Assembly: GCF_026013565.1 (NCBI RefSeq)
Contig: NZ_JAPDOB010000002.1
Coordinates: forward strand, 248,001 to 312,000
Direction of reading: 5' to 3'
From: Sphingomonas arvum
GTDB taxonomy: Bacteria; Pseudomonadota; Alphaproteobacteria; Sphingomonadales; Sphingomonadaceae
Length of the DNA stretch: 64,000 nucleotides
Shown one piece after another: positions 18,462 through 27,636 of this stretch (positions are counted from its first letter, which is position 1; each line of letters begins with the position of its first letter). Made by a program: the position numbers and the translations under genes. The notes below the pieces were generated by a model that saw only the letters and a program-made list of their open reading frames with translations, had not been told where the DNA came from and made no database searches.

Positions 18462-19738
18462 CAGCGGACCCTGAGGTCAGAGGGCAGGGTCGGCTCCGAC
18501 AGCAGCTGTTCCATTCGTTGCCAGCGGGCTGCGTTTCCGTCCTCGCGCTCGACATCTGCGGCGATCATGTCGCGGCCCAGACCGTAATTGATGACGTAGC
18601 TGCGGTATTGCTTGGTGAACGAGATCGACTGGCGGGCGCGGGCCCCGCTCACCAGCTGATACTTCCGGGTGAGGCGGATCGCCTCGTCGTCGCCGATGTC
18701 GCCATCCAGCAGCATCTGCGCCAGGGTAATGCGCGCGCCGGCAAGCTCGCGCATGGCGTCCAGCAGGGCGTCGTAGCGAGCGGCGTCAGCGGTGCTCAAA
18801 CCAGCCTGCGGATAGAGCACTGCGGTCTCGTAGCGGAGCTTGCGGGCGGCCGGAAAGGCGAGGTCGATGCCGTAGTTGGCCGAGCCCTCCGCGATCAGCG
18901 ACTGCGGTGAGAACAGCGGATAGACGCTGAACTCGGTCCAGCCGCGGCCACGGACGAGCTTCTCCTCGAGCAGGGTGTTGAGGACGTGGTGGCCGGGATA
19001 GCCCTCGTGGCAGCCGAGGTCGATCGCTCGGCTGATGCGGATCGGCAGGTCGGTGTTGACCTCAATGCGGCTGTGATAGCCGCCCTGGTAGTAATTGTAG
19101 CCCGACCAGCTCTTGCCGGTCACGAAGCTGAGATCGAACCGCTCGGTCGGTGGTAGGGCGATATGCTCGATGGTCGCTTGGCGGCAGCCGGCGATGGCGC
19201 TGTCGAACACGGCCTTGAGCCGGTCCGCAGGGATAACAAAGCGATCCTGAAAAGCGTCCACGCGGGTGGCGAGGTCGCCAAGGCCGGGAACCAACCGCTC
19301 GATGCGGGCGAGGACAGGGTCGTAGGCGGATAGCGGCTTAAGCTGCGGAGTGACGCCGAACAGGCCGCGGGCCTCGTCGACGAAGCGCAGCTTCTCGCCC
19401 CGCAGCATGCGCAGGCGGGTCTGGGCGGCGGTAAGCTGGGCGAGCAGGAAGGCGGCGCGGCGCGGTTCCTCCGCGCGGTGGCCATAGACCCGCGCTTCAA
19501 GCGCGTCGGCCTGGCCGGACAGATCGGTCAGGGACGAGCGGGCGGCCAGCGCCTTGGCCTCGGCCCGGAGCTCCCCGGGGCCATAATAGGCATCGATGTA
19601 GCCGTCCTCCTTCTCGCCAATCGCGAGCTGGAGCCGGACATAGTCGCGCGCGGCGCGGTCAAGATGGTCGGGCGAGGTGGGGGTCACGCAGCTGGCGAGC
19701 AGGAGCGCGATCAGGGCGGTGATCAGCGATCGCGGCAT
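18461..19738 (-). CDS. Putative zinc-peptidase lipoprotein (DUF885-like)
   Basis: A 425-residue protein. A lipoprotein leader (MPRSLITALIALLLASC, lipobox LASC) predicts attachment to the inner or outer membrane. The key motif is 'DLGCHEGYPGHHVLNTL', an HExxPGHH pattern as seen in DUF885-type metallopeptidases, with a candidate third ligand in 'LIAEGSANYG' about 35 residues later. The rest is helical. It starts 16 nt inside the end of nhaA and ends overlapping the deacetylase gene start, so the three are probably translated together. Peptidase activity and substrate are not demonstrated. Confidence 0.75.
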   Translation of the reverse strand: MPRSLITALIALLLASCVTPTSPDHLDRAARDYVRLQLAIGEKEDGYIDAYYGPGELRAEAKALAARSSLTDLSGQADALEARVYGHRAEEPRRAAFLLAQLTAAQTRLRMLRGEKLRFVDEARGLFGVTPQLKPLSAYDPVLARIERLVPGLGDLATRVDAFQDRFVIPADRLKAVFDSAIAGCRQATIEHIALPPTERFDLSFVTGKSWSGYNYYQGGYHSRIEVNTDLPIRISRAIDLGCHEGYPGHHVLNTLLEEKLVRGRGWTEFSVYPLFSPQSLIAEGSANYGIDLAFPAARKLRYETAVLYPQAGLSTADAARYDALLDAMRELAGARITLAQMLLDGDIGDDEAIRLTRKYQLVSGARARQSISFTKQYRSYVINYGLGRDMIAADVEREDGNAARWQRMEQLLSEPTLPSDLRVR

Positions 19739-20925
19739 ACGGTTGGGTCCTCGTCTGCGTCCTCCCCAAACACCTCTTCGGCCTCCTCTCGCTCGAGGTC
19801 GGTTTCACTGATCGGTCGGGTGAGTACCAGCACGGTGTAGCCGATCAGCCCGGCGAGCAGCGAGCCCGCAAGCGTGCCGATCTTGGCCTCGTCGACCAGG
19901 ATCTGATCTGCGAACGCCAGCTCGCCAATGAACAGGCTCATGGTGAAGCCGATCCCGCACAGCAGCGCTGCGCCATAGATGTGCAGCCACCTGAGGTGCT
20001 CCGGCTTGCGCGCGAGGCCGCTGACATGGGCCAGCCAGACGGCGCCGAACACGCCGATCTGCTTGCCGAGAAACAGGCCGAGCGCGATGCCTATGGGAAG
20101 CGGCATGACGAGCTCGGACAGGCTGGTGATGGTCACGCCGGCACTCGTGAAGCCGAACAGGGGCACGATCCCGAACATGACCCAGGGATGGATGCGGTGT
20201 TCCAGCAGCTTCAGCGGCGAGCGCGGCTCGCCCTTGCCGAGCGGAATGGCCAGGGCGGCAAGGACACCGGCGATGGTGGCGTGAATGCCGGACTGGAACA
20301 CCGCGAACCACAGCAGCGGAAAGGCTAGGAGGTAGGGCCACAGCCGGCGCACGCCGAACATGTTGAGCGCCGCCATGCCGGCCAGAATCACGGCGCTTGC
20401 CGCCAGGGCGGTGACGTTGAGGTCGGCGGTATAGAACAGGGCGATGATGGCGACCGCGCCGATGTCGTCGATGATCGCGATGGTGACCAGCAGCACCTTG
20501 ATCGAGGCGGGAGCACGCCGCCCGATCAAGGCCAGCACGCCAAGAGCGAAGGCGATATCCGTAGCCGCGGGAATGGCCCAGCCGCTGCGCAGGACGGGGT
20601 CGAAGCCGGTAGCAACCTTGTAGACCAAGGCCGGCACCGCCATGCCGGCCGCTGCCGCGATCATCGGCAGGCGGCGGGCTTCCGGACTGGCCAGCTGGCC
20701 GTCGTACCATTCCCGCTTAACCTCCAGCCCGACCAGCAGGAAGAACACGGCCATCAGCGCATCTGCTACCCAGTAGTGAACCGTCAGGGGGCCCAGCGGG
20801 GCGTGCAGCAGATCGTGGTAGAAGTGAGCAAAGGGCGAGTTGGCGACAAGCAGCGCGGCGGCTGCCGCCGCCATCAGCAGCAGGCCGGCGTTTCGTTCTC
20901 CGGACGAGGCGTTGGCGGCGGACAT
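19723..20925 (-). CDS. nhaA: Na+/H+ antiporter NhaA
   Basis: A 400-residue integral membrane protein with the NhaA signatures. 'HYWVADALMAVFFLLVGLEVKREW' is the start region. 'AIPAATDIAFALGVLALIGRR' has the T-D unwound helix IV, and 'IIDDIGAVAIIALFYT' holds the double Asp ion site. 'FTSAGVTI' and 'CGIGFTMSLFIGELAF' lie in TM11. It exchanges cytosolic Na+ (or Li+) for periplasmic H+ and protects against alkaline and salt stress. The C-terminus has an acidic tail (DLEREEAEEVFGEDADEDP) longer than in E. coli. No NhaR is adjacent. Confidence 0.96.
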   Translation of the reverse strand: MSAANASSGERNAGLLLMAAAAAALLVANSPFAHFYHDLLHAPLGPLTVHYWVADALMAVFFLLVGLEVKREWYDGQLASPEARRLPMIAAAAGMAVPALVYKVATGFDPVLRSGWAIPAATDIAFALGVLALIGRRAPASIKVLLVTIAIIDDIGAVAIIALFYTADLNVTALAASAVILAGMAALNMFGVRRLWPYLLAFPLLWFAVFQSGIHATIAGVLAALAIPLGKGEPRSPLKLLEHRIHPWVMFGIVPLFGFTSAGVTITSLSELVMPLPIGIALGLFLGKQIGVFGAVWLAHVSGLARKPEHLRWLHIYGAALLCGIGFTMSLFIGELAFADQILVDEAKIGTLAGSLLAGLIGYTVLVLTRPISETDLEREEAEEVFGEDADEDPTVCRDR

Positions 20926-20972
20926 GGCGCCGCCATGCCGACCAGCTTCAACTCACGCAAGCGAAGGTGAAA

Positions 20973-21416
20973 TCAGGCGTCGGCGCCCGCGCCGATCTCC
21001 ACCTCCAGGTTCATCTCGGCGTCAAGCAGCTTGGAGACCGGGCAGTTCTTCTTGGCTTCCTCGGCGAGCGAGCGGAGCTTCGCCTCGTCGATGCCGGGCA
21101 CGCTGGCGCGCAGGGTAAGGTCGGAACGACTGATCTTGAAGCCAGCGCCGTCCTGATCGAGCTTGACCCTGGCCTCCGTCTCCAGCGTGCCGTCCTCGAC
21201 GCCGGCGCCGGCCAGGGCGAAGCTCAGCGCCATGGTAAAGCAGCCGGCGTGAGCGGCCGCGATCAGTTCCTCGGGGTTGGTGCCGGGCCCGTCCTCGAAC
21301 CGGCTGTTGAAGCCGTAGCGCTGGTCCTGCAGCACGCCGGACTGGGTGGAGATCCAGCCCTTGCCGGTCTTGCCGGTGCCTTCGTAGCGCGCGCGGGCGG
21401 TGCGGGTGACCATCAT
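20973..21416 (-). CDS. OsmC family peroxiredoxin
   Basis: A 147-residue OsmC/Ohr-fold protein starting at the first of two tandem ATGs (21416), 8 nt after a GAGG ribosome site. It has 'GTNPEELIAAAHAGCFTMALSFAL', with the conserved Glu and first catalytic Cys. The second Cys is in 'EAKKNCPVSKLL'. The family reduces organic hydroperoxides using the two cysteines at the dimer interface. The 'NSRFEDGPGTNPEEL' segment is that of the OsmC branch rather than Ohr. It lies between the M16 peptidase and nhaA on the same strand and may be co-transcribed with them. Confidence 0.92.
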   Translation of the reverse strand: MMVTRTARARYEGTGKTGKGWISTQSGVLQDQRYGFNSRFEDGPGTNPEELIAAAHAGCFTMALSFALAGAGVEDGTLETEARVKLDQDGAGFKISRSDLTLRASVPGIDEAKLRSLAEEAKKNCPVSKLLDAEMNLEVEIGAGADA

Positions 21417-21473
21417 CTTCTCTCCCTCGGGGTTCGAGGAGACAACACGGTCACCCGCGCCCGGTTGCGCCAT

Positions 21474-24317
21474 TTACCGCAACGAGGGGCTGTCCAGCTT
21501 GAGGTCGGCGAGCGGGATCACGGTGACGTCGCCGAAGCGCTTGCGCAGGTCGTCGGTGAACAGCTTGGCATCGCCGACGATCACGGTGGTGGCGCCCTGG
21601 TCGGTGAGTAGGCCGCGCGCTGCCTCGCTGGCCTGGGCCGGAGTGATCGCGCGGACGCTGCTCATGAAGCGACCGATCTCGGACGGGTCGACGCCGGACT
21701 GCACGTAGGTCGCGACGATCCCGCCGAGGCCTTCCACTGTCTCCAGCTGCCGGCCGAATCCGCCCGCGATGTTGGCCTGGCGAGTGCCCATTTCCGCAGC
21801 CGGGATCGGCTCGGTCCCGAGCCGGCGCATTTCGGCGAGGATCAGGCCGAGCACCTCGGCGGCGGACTGGTTCTTGGTCTGCACCGCGGCGGTGATGTCG
21901 CCGGTCTGGCGCGCCGCGCTGAGACCGCTGGACGCGCCATAGGACAGGCCGCGCTTGATCCGGATCTCCCGATTGAGGCGCGAGCTGTAGCCCCCGCCGA
22001 GCACGGCATTGGCGACCAGGGTCGAATAGTAGCGCGGGTCGGAGCGGGCGATGGTCTCGCGGGTGACGGCAACGGCGGCCTGGGCCGAGCCGGGCATGTC
22101 GACCACTACGATCTTGCCACGCAGGGGAGCGGTGCCGGTCAGGCTGGGCGTAACCGGCGGCGGCGTCGGGCCGCCGGCAACCTGCCACTCGCGGAACGCA
22201 GTCTCAGCCAGCTGCCGCGCGCGGTTGGGCGTGATGTCGCCCGCCAGCACCAGAACGCTGCGGTCAGGCCGCAGCGCGCTGCTGGCGGCCGCGACCACGG
22301 CGGTGCGATCAATGACCTTCAACGATTCCGGTGTCCCGGTGGCGGGACTGCCGTACGGATGCGTTCCGAACAGCGCGCGGTCGGCGGCGAGCCGCGATAA
22401 TGGGCCGGGGCTCTGCAGCGCGACGGTAGTCTCGTCGATCGCCTGGCCGCGGGCGCGTTCCAGTTCCTCGGCCGAGAAGGTGCTGTTGACGGCGGCGTCG
22501 GCCATGATCGCCAGCGCCGCGGACAGCTGCGGCGTCGGCACGGTCACGTCCAGCGTCATGCCCTCGGTGCCGGCGGCGGAGCCGAGCTGGCCGCCCAAGG
22601 CCTCGACCGCGGCGGCGATCTGGGTCGCGCTGCGGGTCTTGGTGCCTTTGGTCAGCAGGGTGGCGGCAAGGTTGTGCAGGCCGGCCTGGTTCGCGGGATC
22701 GGACGCGGCGCCCTCGGTGGAGAGCAGGGTGGCGCTGACCAGCGGCAGGTTAGAGCGCGGCACGGTGATTACCGTCAGGCCGTTGGCAAGCCGGGCGGTG
22801 ACCGGCTGCGGCACGGCGACGTCCACCGGAGCGGCCGGCGCAGGCGGCTGCACCCGCTCGGCCGCGCTCGCCTCCTGCACCAATTTGATGCCCTTGGGGG
22901 CGGCCAGCGGAGTGGTGACGACCGTCGGCGCAAGCGCGATCTTGTCGCCGCCACTGACCGTCGTGCCCTTCGGCGCGGGCAGGTAGCGGATGGTCACGGC
23001 ACGGTTAGCGTCCAGGTATTTGGCGGCGACGCGCTGCACGTCGGCGGCGCTGACCCGGGCGATGGCGGCGAGCCGTTCGTCGGCGGCGCGGGGATCGTTG
23101 TCGATCAGCACGCCGCGAGCCAGGGCCACCGCCTTGCCGTCGACCGTCTCGCGCTCCTTCAGGGCCGCGGTGGTGAGCTCGTTGCGGGCCTCGGTCAGCT
23201 CGGCGGCCGTGACCGGTTCGCGGGCCAGCCGGGCCAGCTCACGGCGGAGGACGGCTTCGACCTCCGCCACCGTCTTGCCGCCGGCCAGGATGGCGTAGGG
23301 CGCGAACAGGCCGGTGGACTGCTTCTCCTCGGCATAGATGTCGGCATCGGTGGCGAGCCGGGTGCGGATCAGCGCCTCGTCCAGGCGGCTGCTGTCGCCG
23401 CTGGCGAGAATGGTCTGGAGCACCTCTAGCGGCGCGCTGTCGGGCGAGCGGGAAGGTGGCACGAGGAAGCTCATCACCACGGCGGGCAACGGGGTGTTCG
23501 GCTCGGTCACGGTGTAGGTGCGCGCGGCCGTGCGGGCCGGCTCGGCGGCCGTCACGCGCGGGATGCGGGTGGCGGGGCGCTTGATCGGCGCAAAATAGCT
23601 GTCGACCCAGCCGTTCAGCTGCGCCGGATCGAAGTTGCCGCTGACCACCAGCACGGCATTGTCAGGCCGGTAGTAAGTGGCGTGGAACGCGCGCACGTCG
23701 TCGATGGTGGCGGCGTCCAGCTCCTCGATGCTGCCGATGCCCGGGCGGGCGTAAGGATGGCGCTGATAGCTGACCATGGGGACATAGTGGCTGAACAGCC
23801 GGCCATAGGGGCGGGCGAGGCCGGTGCGCAGTTCCTCCTTCACTACGTCGCGTTCGGGCAGGAAGTTGGCGTTGTCGACGACCAGGCTGCCCATCCGCTC
23901 GGCCTCGGCCCACAGCAGCCGCTGCAGGTGATTGGCGGGGACGGTCTCATAGTAGTTGGTGAAGTCGTCCCAGGTGCTGGCGTTGTTGAAGCCGCCGACG
24001 TCCTCGGTCAGCCGGTCGACCGTCTCGGCCGGCATATTGCGGGTCGCCTTGAACATCAGGTGCTCGAACAGGTGGGCGAAGCCGGAACGGCCGCGCGGAT
24101 CGTCCTTGGAGCCGACGTCGTACCAGACCTGCACCGACACGTTCGGGCTGCTCGTGTCGCGCATGGCGTAGACCTTGAGCCCATTAGGCAGGGTGCGCTC
24201 GGTATAGGCGAGCGGCGGGATGGCGCTGGTCGCGGCGGGCTGGGCGAGGGTCGCGGACAGCGGGGTGGCGGCGAGCAGGGCGGCAAGAAGCAGGCGGGTC
24301 GGACGGGGCACTGGCAA
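21474..24317 (-). CDS. M16-family zinc metallopeptidase, double-length
   Basis: A 947-residue protein with a signal peptide (about residues 1-25, ending TLAQ), so periplasmic. The N-terminal M16 domain has the inverted zinc motif HLFEH (residues 82-86) with the downstream glutamates in 'RDVVKEELRTGL'. The C-terminal M16-like half, from about residue 490 ('RLANGLTVITVPRSNLPLVSATLLS'), has 'AGLHNLAATLL' where HxxEH would be and is therefore probably catalytically dead. This active-inactive fusion resembles the periplasmic PqqL type. Such enzymes degrade peptides inside a closed chamber. The stop is 57 nt from the OsmC start. Substrate unknown. Confidence 0.92.
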   Translation of the reverse strand: MPVPRPTRLLLAALLAATPLSATLAQPAATSAIPPLAYTERTLPNGLKVYAMRDTSSPNVSVQVWYDVGSKDDPRGRSGFAHLFEHLMFKATRNMPAETVDRLTEDVGGFNNASTWDDFTNYYETVPANHLQRLLWAEAERMGSLVVDNANFLPERDVVKEELRTGLARPYGRLFSHYVPMVSYQRHPYARPGIGSIEELDAATIDDVRAFHATYYRPDNAVLVVSGNFDPAQLNGWVDSYFAPIKRPATRIPRVTAAEPARTAARTYTVTEPNTPLPAVVMSFLVPPSRSPDSAPLEVLQTILASGDSSRLDEALIRTRLATDADIYAEEKQSTGLFAPYAILAGGKTVAEVEAVLRRELARLAREPVTAAELTEARNELTTAALKERETVDGKAVALARGVLIDNDPRAADERLAAIARVSAADVQRVAAKYLDANRAVTIRYLPAPKGTTVSGGDKIALAPTVVTTPLAAPKGIKLVQEASAAERVQPPAPAAPVDVAVPQPVTARLANGLTVITVPRSNLPLVSATLLSTEGAASDPANQAGLHNLAATLLTKGTKTRSATQIAAAVEALGGQLGSAAGTEGMTLDVTVPTPQLSAALAIMADAAVNSTFSAEELERARGQAIDETTVALQSPGPLSRLAADRALFGTHPYGSPATGTPESLKVIDRTAVVAAASSALRPDRSVLVLAGDITPNRARQLAETAFREWQVAGGPTPPPVTPSLTGTAPLRGKIVVVDMPGSAQAAVAVTRETIARSDPRYYSTLVANAVLGGGYSSRLNREIRIKRGLSYGASSGLSAARQTGDITAAVQTKNQSAAEVLGLILAEMRRLGTEPIPAAEMGTRQANIAGGFGRQLETVEGLGGIVATYVQSGVDPSEIGRFMSSVRAITPAQASEAARGLLTDQGATTVIVGDAKLFTDDLRKRFGDVTVIPLADLKLDSPSLR

Positions 24318-24442
24318 CTCCGGGTTGAGCGTTGTCGGGAGTGGTGCGGAGGGCAGGGCAGGACGTCAAGCGCGCGTTCGACGGGCGGACGAGTTGCGGT
24401 CCGCGACGGACCCGAAGCGGCAACGGCTCGTTGACTTGGCTT

Positions 24443-25462
24443 ATGGCTCCCGACCCCCAGAGTATCGGCCGCGAGTTTTCGCAGTGGCTTGGGCAGACCA
24501 GCGGTGCCCCGCTGATCCTGGGCCACTTCGATGCGGATGGGCTGGCGGCGCTGGCGATACTCAAGCGCAGCCTGCCGGGTGCCGACATGCGGCTGGTCGG
24601 CAAGGGCGAGAACCCGTGGGACCCCGACGTGCAGGCAGAGCTGGTCGAACGGGCGCCGGCGGCGCTGATCGCTACTGACCTGGGCGTACGCGAGGGCGAC
24701 ATCGTGGCGGGCGTGCCGACCTGCCTGATCGACCATCATGTGCCGACCGGCACGCCGGGCGCCGCGACGGTGATCAGCGGCAACGGGCTGGAACCGGAGC
24801 CGACGTCGGCCCTGCTAGCCTGGTGGGCGGCCGGGGCGGACGACAAGCTGCTGTGGTTGGCGGCAATCGGCCTGATCGGCGACATGGCCGAGGACAAAGG
24901 CTTCACCGAGATGGCGGAGGCGCAAGGGCGCTATGGCAAGACCGCGCTGAGAAATGCGGTTAGCCTGATCAACGCGCCGCGGCGCACGGCGAGCGCGGAC
25001 GCGACGCCAGCGCTGGAATTGCTGCTCAAGTGCGACAGTCCCAAGGAGCTGCTGTCCGGCGAGCATCCGGAGACGGCCGAACTGGTCGCCGCCAAGGAAG
25101 AGGTGAAGGCGGAGATGGACGTCGCCAAGCGGGTCGCGCCCAAGGTGCGCGGCGACGTGGCGCTGATCCCGCTCGACAGCGCGTGCCAGATCCACCCGCT
25201 GATTGCCCAGCAATGGCGGGTCCGGCTCAAGGACAAGGTCGTGATCGCGGCCAACAAGGCTTATCGACCCGGCTGGGTGCACTTCGCCGCACGGACCGGG
25301 GCTGAGCACGACCTGATCCGCTTCTTTGCCGAGCGCCGGCCGGAGGGTGCGGGCAGCGAATATGGCAGCGGCCACAAGGCGGCGAGCGGGGGCGCGCTGC
25401 GCATCCCCGAATGGAACCGCTTCGTCGCCGAACTGGGTTTCCCCGAGGAGCAGATCGCATGA
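24443..25462 (+). CDS. DHH-family phosphoesterase
   Basis: A 339-residue protein. The N-terminal DHH domain has 'ILGHFDADGLAALAIL' (DxD metal ligands) and 'CLIDHHVPTGTPG' (the DHH motif), as in RecJ and NrnA-like nucleases. The C-terminal part ends with 'GSEYGSGHKAASGGALRIPEWNRFV', reminiscent of the DHHA1 'GGGH--A-GG' substrate loop. The start is set at the ATG 24443 because upstream codons are not family-like. Its stop overlaps the start of the UVDE gene (ATGA). That overlap and the nuclease fold suggest a shared role in DNA repair or nucleotide clean-up; this is inference. Confidence 0.85.
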   Translation: MAPDPQSIGREFSQWLGQTSGAPLILGHFDADGLAALAILKRSLPGADMRLVGKGENPWDPDVQAELVERAPAALIATDLGVREGDIVAGVPTCLIDHHVPTGTPGAATVISGNGLEPEPTSALLAWWAAGADDKLLWLAAIGLIGDMAEDKGFTEMAEAQGRYGKTALRNAVSLINAPRRTASADATPALELLLKCDSPKELLSGEHPETAELVAAKEEVKAEMDVAKRVAPKVRGDVALIPLDSACQIHPLIAQQWRVRLKDKVVIAANKAYRPGWVHFAARTGAEHDLIRFFAERRPEGAGSEYGSGHKAASGGALRIPEWNRFVAELGFPEEQIA

Positions 25463-26637
25463 ATGCCGACCCGAACCGCCCCCTTCGCCTGGGCTTTCCC
25501 GTCAAGGTGATGGGCGTGCCGGGGCTGAAATCCGGCGACACTCGGCGATGGCAGAAAAACCCGCACCTCAAGTGCAGCCTGGAGCTGCTCGACCAGGTGC
25601 TCGATTATCTCAAGAAGGTCGAGATCAACATGTACCGGCTGAGTTCGGACATCGCGCCTTACGCGACTCACCCGGACATGCCGCAGTTCCACAACATGGT
25701 GGCGGAAAGCGACGCGGAGCTGGCGGCGTTCGGGCGCAAGGCGCGCGACCTGGACATCCGCCTGAGCTTTCACCCGTCGCAATATGTGCTGCTCAACAGC
25801 CCCGATCCGGAGCTGACGAGCAAGTCGATCTGGGACCTGTCGAGTCAGGCCGAGATGCTGGACCGCATGGGCTGCGGGCCCGAGGCGGTGCTGGTGACGC
25901 ATGTCGGCGGAGTCTACGACGACCGCGAGGCGGCGCGGGCGCGCTGGATCGACGGGTGGAACCAGTGCCCGGAGCATGTCCAGCGCCGGCTGGTGCTGGA
26001 GAATGACGACATCCGCTTCTCCGCCGCCGACGTGCTGTGGATCCAGCAGCGGACGGGCGTGCGCTGCGTGTTCGACTACCAGCACTTCTGGTGCCTGAAC
26101 CCGGAGCGGCTGGATATGCGCGAGACGCTGGAGAAGTTCCTGGCGACCTGGGGCGACAGCGCCCGGCCCAAGCTTCATTTCTCCTCGCCGCGGACGGAGA
26201 TGCGGGAGGTGAAGCGCAAGATCACCGCCAAGCAGCGCGACGCGGCCAAGGCCGGCAAGGCAAGCAAGGCGAAAGGTCTGACCAAGGCGCCGATCAAGGC
26301 GACGGCGCGGATCAAGACGGTGCTGCTTCCGCCGATCTGGACCGGGCACAGCGATTTTACCAATCCGTTCGAGTTCGCGACCTTCATGCGCATGGCCGAG
26401 GGCCTGGAGTTCGACGTAATGATGGAGGGCAAGTCCAAGGACGTGTCGATCATTAAGCTGAGGCCTGACCTGCTGCGGTTCGCGCCCGACGTGGCGGCGC
26501 GGTTCGGGATCACGGCGGCCGACGCAGAGGAATTGGCGGCCGAGGAGCGGGCGCTTGAGCAGGGGGTTGCGGCCGAGGACGAGGCGGACGTCGACGAGGG
26601 TGCGCCTATTCCGGAGCTTGAGGAGGCTGCGGCATAA
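25459..26637 (+). CDS. uvsE: UV damage endonuclease (UVDE/UvsE)
   Basis: A 392-residue protein with the UVDE TIM-barrel signatures: 'NMYRLSSDIAPYATHPDMP', 'RLSFHPSQYVLLNSPDPEL', 'VTHVGGVYDDREAA', 'LVLENDDIRFSAADVL', 'VFDYQHFWCLNPE', 'PKLHFSSPR' and 'DVMMEGKSKDVSIIKLR'. His, Glu and Asp in these segments are metal ligands in the family. It nicks 5' of UV photoproducts and other lesions, starting alternative excision repair. Residues ~250-285 are an unusually Lys/Ala-rich insert (KRKITAKQRDAAKAGKASKA), probably a DNA-binding flexible loop. An acidic tail follows. It is coupled to the DHH gene by a four-base overlap. Confidence 0.93.
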   Translation: MNADPNRPLRLGFPVKVMGVPGLKSGDTRRWQKNPHLKCSLELLDQVLDYLKKVEINMYRLSSDIAPYATHPDMPQFHNMVAESDAELAAFGRKARDLDIRLSFHPSQYVLLNSPDPELTSKSIWDLSSQAEMLDRMGCGPEAVLVTHVGGVYDDREAARARWIDGWNQCPEHVQRRLVLENDDIRFSAADVLWIQQRTGVRCVFDYQHFWCLNPERLDMRETLEKFLATWGDSARPKLHFSSPRTEMREVKRKITAKQRDAAKAGKASKAKGLTKAPIKATARIKTVLLPPIWTGHSDFTNPFEFATFMRMAEGLEFDVMMEGKSKDVSIIKLRPDLLRFAPDVAARFGITAADAEELAAEERALEQGVAAEDEADVDEGAPIPELEEAAA

Positions 26638-26688
26638 GGCGAGAGGTTCAGGCTTGACGCGGCGCACCGCTCGGCCGAGCCTTCGGAG

Positions 26689-27582
26689 ATGACAAAGACC
26701 ACCCTCACGCTGCTGGACGGCCTCTATTTTGGTGAGGGACCGCGCTGGCACGAGGGCCGACTGTGGTTCAGCGACTTTCACGCCCACCGCGTCTGCTCGG
26801 TCTCGCTGACCGGTGACCTGCGAGTCGAGCTGGAGCTGGACGACCAGCCGTCGGGTTTGGGCTGGATGCCGGACGGTTCGTTGCTGGTGGTGTCGATGCG
26901 CAAGCGGCAGCTGCTGCGGCGCGGTGCCGACGGGCAGGTCCGGCTCCATGCCGACCTGTCAGGTGTCCACGCCATGCTGAGCAACGACATGGTCGTGGAT
27001 GGCCATGGGCGGGCCTATGTCGGCAATTTCGGGTTCGACCTCCATGGCGAGATCCGCCGTCGGGGCGACATGGCGGTGTTCGCCGATCATCCGACGGCCG
27101 CGATCGCGCTGGTTCAGCCGAACGGGACGGTCGAGGTCGCGGCCGACGGGCTGCACTTCCCCAACGGCAGCGTGATCACGCCCGATGGGCGAACCCTTAT
27201 CGTCGGCGAGACCATGGCCGGACTGCTCACCGCGTTCGACATTGGCGCGGACGGGCGGCTTTCCAATCGGCGGGTGTGGGCGCAGACGGTAACGGACCTG
27301 GAGCGGCCGCGCATTCCGGACGGCATCTGCCTGGATGCGGCCGGCGCGGTGTGGATCGCCAATCCGACCGCGCCGGAGTGCGTGCGCGTCGGCGACGGAG
27401 GCGCGGTTCTGGACGTGGTTGAGTTCAGCCAGAATTGCTTCGCGTGCATGCTTGGCGGCGAGGACGGCCGGACGCTGTTCGCGATGACCGCGCCGACCTC
27501 CGACTTCGAGCGCGCGGGAGCGGCGCCGAATGGCCGGATCGAGTTGGCCGAGGTCAGCAACCCACATGCTGGAAGGCCCTGA
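26689..27582 (+). CDS. SMP-30/gluconolactonase/LRE-like protein
   Basis: A 297-residue six-bladed beta-propeller protein. 'GLYFGEGPRWHEGRLWFSDFHAHRV' contains the Glu metal ligand. 'LSNDMVVDGHGRAYVGNFGFD' has the Asn/Asp pair, 'FPNGSVITPDGRTLIVGET' the second Asn, and 'RIPDGICLDAAGAVWIANP' the Asp. All four canonical metal ligands of the family are thus visible. Members hydrolyse lactones such as gluconolactone or regucalcin-type substrates. No signal peptide is seen, so it is cytoplasmic. The gene stands alone and is not in a sugar operon, so the true substrate is open. Confidence 0.88.
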   Translation: MTKTTLTLLDGLYFGEGPRWHEGRLWFSDFHAHRVCSVSLTGDLRVELELDDQPSGLGWMPDGSLLVVSMRKRQLLRRGADGQVRLHADLSGVHAMLSNDMVVDGHGRAYVGNFGFDLHGEIRRRGDMAVFADHPTAAIALVQPNGTVEVAADGLHFPNGSVITPDGRTLIVGETMAGLLTAFDIGADGRLSNRRVWAQTVTDLERPRIPDGICLDAAGAVWIANPTAPECVRVGDGGAVLDVVEFSQNCFACMLGGEDGRTLFAMTAPTSDFERAGAAPNGRIELAEVSNPHAGRP

Positions 27583-27636
27583 GCGCAAAGGGAAAAGCTT
27601 GCCATTTTGCCCGTTCGAGCCAACCTTGCCGATGCC

